In this document: one piece after another, positions 1 to 8,500 of the stretch
How the letters are laid out: each line of letters opens with the position of its first letter
How positions within the stretch are numbered: position 1 is the stretch's first letter
Source: an uncultured Eubacteriales bacterium
GTDB lineage: Bacteria; Bacillota; Clostridia; Monoglobales; Monoglobaceae
NCBI GenBank assembly: GCA_905201285.1
Contig: CAJKNM010000048.1
Location: 1 to 12,191 of the forward strand
Length of the DNA: 12,191 nt
Direction of reading: 5' to 3'
The notes under the pieces: generated by a model
Database searches by the model: none
What the model was told of the DNA's origin: nothing
The model's input: only the letters and a program-made list of their open reading frames with translations
Made by a program: the position numbers and the translations under genes

Positions 1-1
1 G

Positions 2-931
2 GAGAATTTTAGTGTTAAATTATCAAAGATTGTTAATAATATGAAGCTGGATAAGCTATACTACCCCGATCACGAGGTTATGGTTACAACGGCCGACCTT
101 AACAGACCGGGACTTCAGATTACCGGGTTCTTTGATTATTTTGACCCGAGGCGTATTCAGGTTTTCGGAATGGTCGAAAATACTTATCTCGCTACCCTCA
201 CCTCAGAGGAAAGATATAACGCCCTGCGGAGCCTGTTTGAAAAGCGTGTTTCCGCGGTGGTAATGACCAGAAACGGTAACGCAACGCCCGAAATGATGAA
301 ACTTGCAGAGGAATTTGACACCCCGGTTTTGCGTACGGCACAGCCGACATCATACTTTACAAGCGCGCTTAATTCATTTCTGAATGTTGAGCTTGCCCCC
401 AGAATCACCCGTCACGGAGTTTTGGTTGAGGTTTACGGCCAGGGAGTATTTATAATGGGCGAGAGCGGTGTCGGAAAGAGCGAGGCCGCGGTTGAGCTTA
501 TCAAAAGAGGCCACCGTCTTGTTGCGGATGATGCGGTTGAGATTAAAAAGGTGTCATCTATTTCGCTGGTTGGATATTCGCCCGATATTATCAGGCACTT
601 TATCGAAATCAGAGGTATCGGAATAGTCGATGTTAAGAACATCTTTGGTATGGGTGCAGTCAAGGAATCAGAGAAGATTGACCTCATTATTCACCTTAAA
701 ACGTGGGAACGCGGAAAGCAGTATGACAGGCTCGGCCTGGTTGACGAGTATACGAATATTCTCGGCCTTGATATTCCGTCGCTTACCATTCCGGTTCGGC
801 CGGGAAGAAATCTGGCGGTAATATTTGAGGTTGCTGCTATGAACAACCGTCAGAAACAGATGGGCTATAATGCGGCGGAGGAGCTTAACCGCCGTATTGC
901 GGAACATCTGGGTAACTTCGGCAATGAATAA
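2..931 (+). CDS. hprK: HPr kinase/phosphorylase, 5' end outside window
   Basis: Bifunctional enzyme that phosphorylates HPr (and Crh) on a serine and removes the phosphate again; it is the sensor step of carbon catabolite repression in Gram-positive bacteria and acts in the cytoplasm. Counting from the ATG at 41, the sequence shows the N-terminal segment NRPGLQITGFFDYF (21-34), the H125 region, Walker A GESGVGKS (140-147), the Asp pair D163-D164 in VADDAVE, and the family signature EIRGIGIVDVKNIFG (189-203), followed by the C-terminal K-loop region around 267-286. The frame stays open upstream of 41 to base 2, and those 13 extra residues (ending SKIVNN) resemble the normal HprK N-terminus. 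No ribosome site precedes the ATG at 41, so I infer that the true start lies before the window. The gene heads the visible gene train. Confidence 0.95.
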   Translation, partial: ENFSVKLSKIVNNMKLDKLYYPDHEVMVTTADLNRPGLQITGFFDYFDPRRIQVFGMVENTYLATLTSEERYNALRSLFEKRVSAVVMTRNGNATPEMMKLAEEFDTPVLRTAQPTSYFTSALNSFLNVELAPRITRHGVLVEVYGQGVFIMGESGVGKSEAAVELIKRGHRLVADDAVEIKKVSSISLVGYSPDIIRHFIEIRGIGIVDVKNIFGMGAVKESEKIDLIIHLKTWERGKQYDRLGLVDEYTNILGLDIPSLTIPVRPGRNLAVIFEVAAMNNRQKQMGYNAAEELNRRIAEHLGNFGNE

Positions 932-950
932 TAAACGAAATAATAAACGA
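927..950 (+). repeat. Perfect 12-bp tandem duplication across the hprK stop
   Basis: Two adjacent identical copies of AATAATAAACGA occupy 927-938 and 939-950. The first copy contains the TAA stop of hprK. It lies in the 51-base AT-rich gap before the next gene. It looks like a simple slippage duplication, and no function is evident. Confidence 0.7.
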
Positions 951-974
951 ATAATACATAGAATATCATATTTT

Positions 975-982
975 AACAGGAG
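975..982 (+). promoter_or_regulatory. Ribosome binding site that sets the PHP gene start
   Basis: AACAGGAG directly abuts an in-frame ATG at 983, which leaves no spacer for initiation there. The next in-frame ATG, at 995, lies 12 bases downstream. That spacing is slightly long but workable, and translation from it gives the typical MIKVLVDTHTHT start of the family. Confidence 0.7.
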
Positions 983-994
983 ATGTACAAAATA

Positions 995-1708
995 ATGATA
1001 AAGGTTTTGGTTGATACACACACGCATACGAATTGCAGCACACACGCACACAGCACACTTCTCGAAAACGCATCTGCCGCAGCGGAACGCGGACTTGAAA
1101 TGCTTTGTATGACAAATCATACGCCCGCCCTCCCCGATTCACCGCATATTTGGCACTTTGAAACAATGGGAAGCCTTCCGAAAGAGATAAAAGGTGTTAA
1201 AATGGCTTACGGAGCAGAGACAAACCTGCTTGACCTCGACGGAAACGTTGACCTGCCGGAGGAAATACAGAAAAAGATGGATTTGATTGTTGCGTCGATT
1301 CATAGGCCCTGCCTTGCACCGGGAACGGCCGATGATTATACATCGACATATTTGGGTGCAATCAGGAATCCGTATATAACTATTCTCGGACACAGCGGAA
1401 GCGTTAATTATCCGTATGATATTGATACGGTGGTGAAGGCGGCGAAGGAGTATAACAAGTGTATAGAGATAAATAATCACACATTTACCGTGCGCAGACC
1501 GAGTATAGAAAATTGCAGGAAGATTGCCCTTGCCTGCAAGAAGTACGGAACGCATATAGTTGTATCATCTGATGCACATAATTCGTTTGATATAGGAAAT
1601 TTTGATAACGCAATAAAAATGCTGACAGAGATTGACTTTCCGGAGGAATTGATTGCGAATGCAACAGCCGAAAGGTTTACCGAATATCTGAATAGTCTGA
1701 AAAAATAA
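995..1708 (+). CDS. PHP-domain metallophosphoesterase, YcdX-type
   Basis: A 237-residue stand-alone PHP (polymerase and histidinol phosphatase) protein, predicted to be a cytoplasmic phosphatase using a three-metal centre. The substrate is unknown. Counting from the ATG at 995, every expected metal ligand is visible at the YcdX spacing: H9 and H11 (DTHTHT), H17, H42 (TNHTP), E75 (GAETN), H103 (ASIHRP), H133 (LGHSG), D193 and H195 (SSDAH). Family knowledge places Zn or Mn ions at these residues. The gene sits 63 bases after hprK and 25 bases before murB, so it is probably cotranscribed with both. This position beside hprK and murB recurs in clostridia, which hints at a role in phospho-metabolite or nucleotide housekeeping, but that is inference. 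A histidinol-phosphatase role is possible but not supported by any neighbouring his gene. Confidence 0.9.
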   Translation: MIKVLVDTHTHTNCSTHAHSTLLENASAAAERGLEMLCMTNHTPALPDSPHIWHFETMGSLPKEIKGVKMAYGAETNLLDLDGNVDLPEEIQKKMDLIVASIHRPCLAPGTADDYTSTYLGAIRNPYITILGHSGSVNYPYDIDTVVKAAKEYNKCIEINNHTFTVRRPSIENCRKIALACKKYGTHIVVSSDAHNSFDIGNFDNAIKMLTEIDFPEELIANATAERFTEYLNSLKK

Positions 1709-1733
1709 ATCAGCCGGAGGAAATAATTAAGCG

Positions 1734-2657
1734 ATGTTAGAGACAGTATTGAGATTGATTACAGAAATTGTGGGAATGCCCGGTGTTTTGGTTGAAGAGC
1801 CGATGAGCAGGCATACCACTTTCAGAATAGGCGGAGCGGCAGATGTTATAATTGAGCCGCCGGGTGAAAAACAGCTTGCCGCCGTTATAAAAATGCTTAA
1901 AAGATTTAAGGTTCCGTATTTCGTTATGGGAAACGGCTCAAATCTTTTGGTGGGTGACGGAGGTATAAGAGGTGCGGTCATAAAGATTTCAGGCACTATG
2001 AGCAAGTGCTCTGTTGATGAAAATGACGATACGATAATACACGCCGAGAGCGGAGTCAAGCTCTCGAAGCTTGCAAACACAGCCTTAAATAACGCGCTTA
2101 CGGGTTTTGAATTTGCGGCCGGGATTCCCGGTACGCTCGGCGGAGCGGTGTTTATGAATGCCGGGGCATACGGCGGCGAAATGAAGAATGTTATAAAAGA
2201 GGTATCGTTTATCGATACAGAGGATTGCAGTATTCACACCGTTCCGGTTCATGAATGTGATTTTGGCTACAGAAAAAGCCGCTTTTCAGATGGCGGAGCA
2301 ATCATAACAGGCGCATCTGTTCAGCTTGAAAACGGAGATATGTCCGAAATCCGCGCAAAGATGGATGACCTCGCCGAGCGCCGGAGAAGTAAACAGCCTC
2401 TTGATAAGCCGAGTGCGGGAAGCACCTTTAAACGGCCGGAGGGTTACTTCGCGGGGACGCTTATCCAGGACGCAGGTCTTAAAGGCTATCGAATCGGCGG
2501 AGCGGAGGTTTCCCAAAAGCACGCAGGCTTTGTGATAAACGTCGGAGGTGCGACGGCTAAGGATGTCAGAGAGCTTATTGATTATGTCAGAGCAGAGGTC
2601 AAAAAGAAATACGGAGTAGAACTTGAACCCGAAGTCAAATTTGTAGGGGAGTTTTAA
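1734..2657 (+). CDS. murB: UDP-N-acetylenolpyruvoylglucosamine reductase
   Basis: NADPH- and FAD-dependent reductase that converts UDP-GlcNAc-enolpyruvate to UDP-MurNAc, the second committed step of peptidoglycan precursor synthesis in the cytoplasm. The 307 residues show the FAD-binding region with TTFRIGG (28-34), GNGSNLLV (66-73) and EFAAGIPGTLGGAVFMNAGAYGGE (126-149). The substrate and catalytic motifs follow: GYRKSRF (178-184, R180), PSAGSTFKRP (226-235, catalytic-type S230), GGAEVSQKHAGF (255-266) and the C-terminal LEPEV with E300. The shortened C-terminal region (no type I insertion) fits the type II MurB of Gram-positive bacteria. A GGAGG-like site at 1715-1721 precedes the ATG by 12 bases. 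Spacing to rapZ is 25 bases, so cotranscription is likely. Confidence 0.97.
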   Translation: MLETVLRLITEIVGMPGVLVEEPMSRHTTFRIGGAADVIIEPPGEKQLAAVIKMLKRFKVPYFVMGNGSNLLVGDGGIRGAVIKISGTMSKCSVDENDDTIIHAESGVKLSKLANTALNNALTGFEFAAGIPGTLGGAVFMNAGAYGGEMKNVIKEVSFIDTEDCSIHTVPVHECDFGYRKSRFSDGGAIITGASVQLENGDMSEIRAKMDDLAERRRSKQPLDKPSAGSTFKRPEGYFAGTLIQDAGLKGYRIGGAEVSQKHAGFVINVGGATAKDVRELIDYVRAEVKKKYGVELEPEVKFVGEF

Positions 2658-2682
2658 GATAAAAACAAAGGATGGAGAGAGA

Positions 2683-3543
2683 ATGAGGTTTGTTATTATC
2701 ACGGGACTCAGCGGAGCGGGAAAAACGCAGGTTGTAAAGGCATTTGAGGATATGGGCGATTATTGTGTTGACAATATGCCGCCCGAGCTTATACCTAAAT
2801 TTGCCGAAATTTACAGAAGAAGTGCAAAGCCCGACGACTGTGTCGCCATTGTTTGTGATATAAGAGGCGGAGATATGTTCAGAAAGCTTGAGGGAAGCCT
2901 TAATGAGCTTGCTGAAATGGGTTATGAATACGAGATATTGTTTTTAGAGGCGTCGGACGAAACGCTTGTCAGAAGATATAAAGAAACGCGAAGGAATCAT
3001 CCTCTTGCCGGCGGCGACAGGCTGATTGACGGAATCAGAAAGGAAAGACAGCTTCTTGACGGAGTTAAGAAAAAGGCGGCTAAGATTATCGACACATCAA
3101 CACTCAGCGCCGCACAGCTCAGGAAGCAGATTGAAGCTGTCTATGGGGCGGAATCGAATTTCGGCGGTATGATGGTACATATTATGTCATTCGGCTTTAA
3201 GTATGGGATTCCCACCGATGCGGATTTGGTATTTGATGTCAGATTTATGCCGAATCCTTTTTATGTTCCCGAGCTTAAAGAACATACCGGCCTTGAGGCG
3301 TGCATAAGAAATTATGTTATGGATTCAGAAGTGAGCCGCGAATTCTTAAAGAAGCTTATTGATATGGTTGAATTTCTTGTGCCGCAGTATAAAAAAGAGG
3401 GAAAGCTTCGCCTTGTTATTGCGGTCGGCTGTACGGGCGGGCATCACAGAAGCGTTACTGTTGCGGAAGAGCTTTACAGCCGCATAACTATGTCGGGCTA
3501 TAACACCATGGTATCACACAGAGATATTAAAAAGGGAATTTAA
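2683..3543 (+). CDS. rapZ: RapZ/YvcJ-family P-loop nucleotide-binding protein
   Basis: 286-residue P-loop protein of the RapZ (YvcJ) family. In Escherichia coli the protein binds small RNAs that control glucosamine-6-phosphate synthase; in Bacillus subtilis YvcJ is a nucleotide-hydrolysing protein linked to competence. Visible motifs are Walker A GLSGAGKT (8-15), CDIRGGD in the N-terminal domain, the DVRFMPNPFYVPELKEHTG block, and the C-terminal GCTGGHHRSV (249-258), which marks the sugar- or phosphate-sensing C-terminal domain. It ends in the usual VSHRDIKK-type tail. The ribosome site GGAG (2674-2677) is well placed. In this train it lies between murB and yvcK, the conserved rapZ-yvcK-whiA core. 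Its ligand in this organism is unknown; a link to amino-sugar supply for the wall is inference. Confidence 0.96.
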   Translation: MRFVIITGLSGAGKTQVVKAFEDMGDYCVDNMPPELIPKFAEIYRRSAKPDDCVAIVCDIRGGDMFRKLEGSLNELAEMGYEYEILFLEASDETLVRRYKETRRNHPLAGGDRLIDGIRKERQLLDGVKKKAAKIIDTSTLSAAQLRKQIEAVYGAESNFGGMMVHIMSFGFKYGIPTDADLVFDVRFMPNPFYVPELKEHTGLEACIRNYVMDSEVSREFLKKLIDMVEFLVPQYKKEGKLRLVIAVGCTGGHHRSVTVAEELYSRITMSGYNTMVSHRDIKKGI

Positions 3544-3569
3544 AATCCCGTGCCGAAAGGTGGACTATT

Positions 3570-4625
3570 ATGAACAGAACGGGTTATAAGCCGAATATCT
3601 TAGCTATAGGCGGCGGAACCGGATTATCTACCATGCTCAGAGGTTTAAAGGCGTATACGCCGAATATCACGGCTGTGGTGACCGTTGCCGATGACGGCGG
3701 CGGAAGCGGTATGCTCAGAGATGAGCTTAAAATGCCGCCGCCGGGGGATATAAGAAACTGTATTCTGGCGCTTTCAGAGACAGAACCGATAATGGAGCGG
3801 CTTCTTCAATACCGGTTCAGAGCCGGAAGGCTTGAGGGTCAGAACTTCGGAAACCTTTTCCTCGCCGCTATGACCGGAATTTATGACGGTGATTTTGTTA
3901 CTGCGGTTAAGAATGTCAGCGATGTTTTAAAGGTTACCGGTACGGTTCTGCCCGTCACCGATATGGATGTTGAGCTTAGAGCTGTTTTAAAAAACGGAAC
4001 AACCGTTGTGGGTGAGTCGGCGATAGGCAAGAGTGTAAGCCGCTTCGGAAGTCCGATTGAGAGGATAACGCTTCGTTCTAAGGACGGGAGACCCGCAAGG
4101 CTTCTTCCTGATATAAAGGACAAAATCAATGCGGCGGACATAATTACCCTCGGCCCGGGAAGCCTTTATACAAGCGTTCTGTCAACCCTCGGCGCAGAGG
4201 AGTTTTATGAGAAACTAAAAGCGGCAAGAGCACCGATTGTCTACATAAATAATATAATGAGCCAGCCGGGCGAAACTGACGGCTATACCGCGTTTGACCA
4301 CGTTAAGGCGATACTTGACCATACCTGCCCCGGGTTCATCGACTATTGTATAGTGAATTCAAAGACGATTAACACACCTCTCCTCAGAAAATATGCCGAG
4401 AAGGATTCGGAGGCGGTCTTGCTTGATGAGAAGAGGTTTGAGGGAAGCGGAATAAAGCTTGTTAAACGAGATATAGTCGGGCTTATAAATAACAGATATA
4501 TCCGTCACGACCCCGAGGCTCTTGCGGATACGATAATTGATATAGCCAACCGAGAACATCACAAAGCAAATGATGTGAGTGATGAGGGTGTGGTTCTCTA
4601 CAGACCGCAAAGAAGAAAACGCTGA
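3570..4625 (+). CDS. yvcK: Gluconeogenesis factor YvcK, CofD-like fold
   Basis: 351-residue member of the YvcK/CofD-like family. In Bacillus subtilis it is needed for growth on gluconeogenic carbon sources and for correct placement of cell-wall enzymes, and it binds UDP-sugars. Motifs visible are IGGGTGLS (13-20), VADDGGGSG (39-47), PPGDIRNC (57-64), GQNFGNLF (90-97) and GPGSLYTS (195-202). These make up the nucleotide-sugar binding surface of the fold. The deazaflavin cofactor pathway that uses true CofD is not represented nearby, so the YvcK role is preferred. A good site AAAGGTGG (3556-3563) precedes the ATG by 6 bases. The gap to rapZ is 26 bases and to whiA 21 bases, consistent with one transcript. 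Confidence 0.96.
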   Translation: MNRTGYKPNILAIGGGTGLSTMLRGLKAYTPNITAVVTVADDGGGSGMLRDELKMPPPGDIRNCILALSETEPIMERLLQYRFRAGRLEGQNFGNLFLAAMTGIYDGDFVTAVKNVSDVLKVTGTVLPVTDMDVELRAVLKNGTTVVGESAIGKSVSRFGSPIERITLRSKDGRPARLLPDIKDKINAADIITLGPGSLYTSVLSTLGAEEFYEKLKAARAPIVYINNIMSQPGETDGYTAFDHVKAILDHTCPGFIDYCIVNSKTINTPLLRKYAEKDSEAVLLDEKRFEGSGIKLVKRDIVGLINNRYIRHDPEALADTIIDIANREHHKANDVSDEGVVLYRPQRRKR

Positions 4626-4646
4626 AGAAAAGCCGAGGTTTATAAT

Positions 4647-5567
4647 ATGAAATCTTTTTCGGAACTGACAAAGGAAGAACTTTATAAAACCGATAATCTG
4701 AACAGCTGCTGTGATGCGGCTGAATTTGGCGGGATGCTGCTGATGGGATGCAGTATTTCTTGTGATGAAATAAAACTGGTGACCGAGAATCCGGATGTTC
4801 TCGGTTGCTTTGCAATGCTTGCAAGACGGCTCGGTTACAGCGCTGAAATAGGTCAGGCGGCAGATAAGGCCTCGAGATATTCGGCCGGAATAATCGACCC
4901 GACACAGATTTTTATGATTCTCAGCGAATATTTGCTGATTGACTCCGATACAAGGATAATAAAACATAAAATAGCGAGGCATATTGTCGAAAATGATTGC
5001 TGTCGGCGTGCGTTTGTACGCGGGGCATTCCTGGGCGGCGGAACGGTAATCGACCCGAAAAAGAATTACAACCTTGAGCTTGTGACACCGTATATGGGTC
5101 TCAGCCGTGATATATGCGAACTCCTTCGCACCGATGGGTTCACCTTTAAAACGGTTGTCAGAAAGTCTAAGTATGTTATATATATAAAAAACAGTGAGAC
5201 AATACAGGATTTTCTTTCGTATATGGGTGCGTATAAGGCACAGATGGAGCTTATAAATGTTAAGATAGAAAAAGAGATACGAAATGATGTTACCCGATCG
5301 ATTAACAGTGAGACGGCGAATTACGAAAAAACGATAGGTGCATCGGTGAAACAGATTCAAGCGATAGAAGAGATACAAAAGTTTATGAAGCTTGATGACC
5401 TCCCCGATGAGCTTCGGGAGATTGCGCGGCTCAGACTTAAATATAAATCGATGAGCCTGACCGAGCTTGGGGACAAGTGTACCCCGAAGCTCGGAAAGTC
5501 AGGGGTAAATCACAGAATGAAGAAGATACTGGCGCTTGCAGAAAAGCTTAAGACAAAACCGGAATAG
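4647..5567 (+). CDS. whiA: DNA-binding protein WhiA
   Basis: 306-residue WhiA. The family has a degenerate LAGLIDADG homing-endonuclease-like N-terminal domain and a C-terminal helix-turn-helix. It is a sporulation regulator in Streptomyces and a nucleoid-associated division and segregation factor in Bacillus. Here the first LAGLIDADG-like helix is at about 22-36 (CCDAAEFGGMLLMG), the second at 119-132 (CRRAFVRGAFLGGG), and the HTH domain at about 240-306, with LPDELREIARLRLKYKSMSLTELGDKC followed by KSGVNHRMKKI. Length and order match the family, so it is intact. The ribosome site is weak (GAGG at 4635-4638). Its TAG stop overlaps the ribosome site of dnaE, which suggests translational coupling. 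Confidence 0.96.
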   Translation: MKSFSELTKEELYKTDNLNSCCDAAEFGGMLLMGCSISCDEIKLVTENPDVLGCFAMLARRLGYSAEIGQAADKASRYSAGIIDPTQIFMILSEYLLIDSDTRIIKHKIARHIVENDCCRRAFVRGAFLGGGTVIDPKKNYNLELVTPYMGLSRDICELLRTDGFTFKTVVRKSKYVIYIKNSETIQDFLSYMGAYKAQMELINVKIEKEIRNDVTRSINSETANYEKTIGASVKQIQAIEEIQKFMKLDDLPDELREIARLRLKYKSMSLTELGDKCTPKLGKSGVNHRMKKILALAEKLKTKPE

Positions 5568-5573
5568 GGGTGA
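5566..5573 (+). promoter_or_regulatory. Ribosome binding site that sets the dnaE start
   Basis: AGGGGTGA begins inside the whiA stop codon and lies 5 bases before the ATG at 5579. The in-frame GTG at 5570 is part of this site and has no ribosome site of its own. The ATG at 5579 is therefore the preferred start, giving the canonical MAFVHLHTHTAYSLLDG N-terminus. Confidence 0.75.
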
Positions 5574-5578
5574 ATAAA

Positions 5579-8500
5579 ATGGCATTTGTGCATCTGCACA
5601 CACATACTGCGTACAGCCTTTTAGACGGCGAGGCGACCATTCCTAAGCTTATGGACAGGGCGAAGGAACTCGGTCAGAACTCCATCGCCATAACCGACCA
5701 CGGAAATATGTACGGAGTGATTGATTTTTATGAGAGTGCACTCAGTCACGGAATAAAACCGATTATCGGCTGTGAGGTATATGTCGCCGCGCGGTCAAGG
5801 TTCGATAAGGTTCATGAGTTTGACGCTCAAAGCTATCACCTTATTCTCCTTGCCGAAAACGATAAGGGCTATCACAACCTGATGAGACTTGTTTCGGCGG
5901 GATTCATAGAGGGTTTTTATTATAAGCCGCGTGTGGATATGGAGCTTCTCAGAAAGTACAGCAACGGACTTATTGCACTCAGCGCGTGTATGTCGGGCGT
6001 CATTTCGAGGAATTTGCTTGCCGGAAATTATGATGAAGCAAGGCGCAGGGCAAAGGAGTTTTCGGAAATTTTCGGAAAGGACAACTATTTTATAGAGATA
6101 CAGGATCACGGGATATTGGAACAGAAAAAGCTGAATCGTGACCTTATTTCGATTGCGCGGGAATTGGATTTAGGAATCGTTGCAACCAACGATATTCACT
6201 ATGCAGAGCAGAAGGACGCGGAATATCAAGATGTTTTGATGTGTATTCAGATGGGAAAGACGGTTGACAGCGAGGACAGAATGAGGATGAATACCGATCA
6301 GCTGTATCTGAAATCCGAAGAGGAAATGGACGAGCTTTTCTCATATATCCCCGAGGCTCTTGAAAATACACAAAGGATAGCCGACCGCTGTAACGTAACG
6401 ATTGAATTCGGGAAGTTTCACCTGCCGAAGTTTGAGATTCCGGGCGGAATTTCTTCTTATGAATATTTAAAGGAACTTGTAAACGAGGGTATGACAGAGA
6501 GGTATCCCGAAGATGACGGAACGGTTCGTGCGCGGATGGAATATGAGCTTGATACGATAAATATGATGGGTTATGTGGATTATTTTTTAATCGTATGGGA
6601 TTTTATCAGATATGCCCGACAAAACGGAATCAAGGTCGGCCCGGGAAGAGGAAGTGCGGCGGGAAGCGTTGTTGCTTACTGTCTGCATATCACGAATGTT
6701 GACCCGATTAAGTACGGTCTGATTTTTGAAAGATTCTTAAACCCCGAGAGGGTAAGTATGCCGGATATTGACATTGACTTTTGTTACGAACGCCGCGGCG
6801 AGGTCATCGAATACGTAAACCGAAAATACGGCGAGGATAATGTGGCACAGATTGTCACCTTCGGAACAATGGCGGCGAGACTTGCTATACGCGATGTCGG
6901 AAGAGCACTTAACATTCCTTACGGAGTGGTGGACGAAGCGGCAAAGCAGGTTCCGAACGAGCTTAAAATGACAATCAAGAAGGCCTTGGTTGTTAATTAT
7001 AAATTAAAGGAACTGTACGACGGGAATCCGCAGATTAAAAAGCTTATAGATACTGCGATTCAGCTTGAAGGCCTTCCGAGGCACACCTCGACCCATGCGG
7101 CCGGGGTGGTAATAACCAGCGGCGGGATAGGCAGCTATGTTCCGCTTCAGAAAAACGATGATGTCATAACCACACAGTTCACCATGACAACGATTGAGCG
7201 GCTCGGCCTTTTGAAGATGGATTTTCTTGGACTTCGTACTCTGACCGTTATACGCGATGCGGTTCGGAACATACAAGACGCGCATAACATCTGTATTGAC
7301 ACCGATAATCTTAAAATGGATGACAAGGCCGTTTTTGATATGATTTCAAGAGGCGAGACAGACGGCGTATTTCAGCTTGAAAGCTCGGGAATGAAACAGT
7401 TTATGAAAGAACTGAAGCCGAATTCGCTTGAGGATATAATAGCCGGAATATCATTGTATCGCCCCGGACCTATGGACTCAATTCCGACATATGTGGCGAA
7501 CAAGAATAATCCGTCTTTGGTTAAGTATAAGCATCCTATGCTTGAGCATATACTTGATGTAACCTATGGCTGTATAGTGTATCAGGAACAAGTAATGCAG
7601 ATTGTTCGTGAGCTTGGCGGATATTCGCTCGGACGTGCGGACTTGGTTCGGCGTGCAATGTCAAAGAAAAAGGCCGACGTAATGAAACAAGAGCGGCAGA
7701 ATTTTATCTATGGCGTGGACGAGGACGGAACACACGTTGACGGAGCGGTGGCACGCGGTGTTGATGAAAAGACCGCCGCGGCGATTTTCGATGAGATGAT
7801 GGACTTTGCTTCATACGCATTTAACAAGTCGCACGCCGCGGCGTATGCTGTTGTGGCATATCAGACGGCGTGGCTTAAATGCCACTATCCCGTGGAGTTC
7901 TTTGCGGCTCTTTTGACCTCGTTTATCGATAATAACAGCAAGGTGACAAAGTATATAGAGGTGGTAAAGCGGCTTGGAATAACGATGCTTCCGCCGTCCA
8001 TCAATAAGAGCAGCAGAACCTTCTCGGTCGATGACGGAAAAATCAGATTCGGACTTGCCGCGGTCAAGAATGTCGGCGGCTCGGTTGTTGACGAGATAAC
8101 TGACGAACGCAGGACTAACGGAAGATTCACCGGTTTTACGGATTTCTGTGAGCGAATGGTAGGAAGAAAACTCAATAAGCGCGTTGTGGAGGGTCTTATA
8201 AAATGCGGCGCATTTGATGAATTCGGCCTAAAACGGTCGGTCTTAATGTATGAGTATGAGCGCGTTATAGACAGTGCACTTGAAAAGGCAAAGAATGTTA
8301 TGCCGGGTCAGATTGATATGTTCGGCACTCTTACTGAAATGACTTCCGTCGGTGACAATTTTGACGATAGAGAGGAGTATTCGGAAAAAGAACTTCTTGA
8401 TATGGAAAAAGAGAGTATAGGAATGTACGTCTCGGGGCATCCGCTTGACAGCGTCAAGGCGGCGGTAGAAAAGAATTCAACCGCAAGGATTATCGATATA

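Noticed and set aside
932..994. Possible internal promoter before the PHP gene
   Set aside because: The gap is AT-rich and contains -10-like words (TATCAT, TAATAC), but no -35 at correct spacing was found.
668..1166. Minus-strand ORFs opposite the hprK end and the PHP gene
   Set aside because: They are shadows of conserved coding sequence with Cys- and Arg-rich composition and no initiation signal.
4359..5378. Minus-strand ORF of 339 codons opposite yvcK and whiA
   Set aside because: It lies entirely over two conserved genes, has low-complexity composition with many Cys, Tyr and His, and shows no recognisable family or ribosome site.
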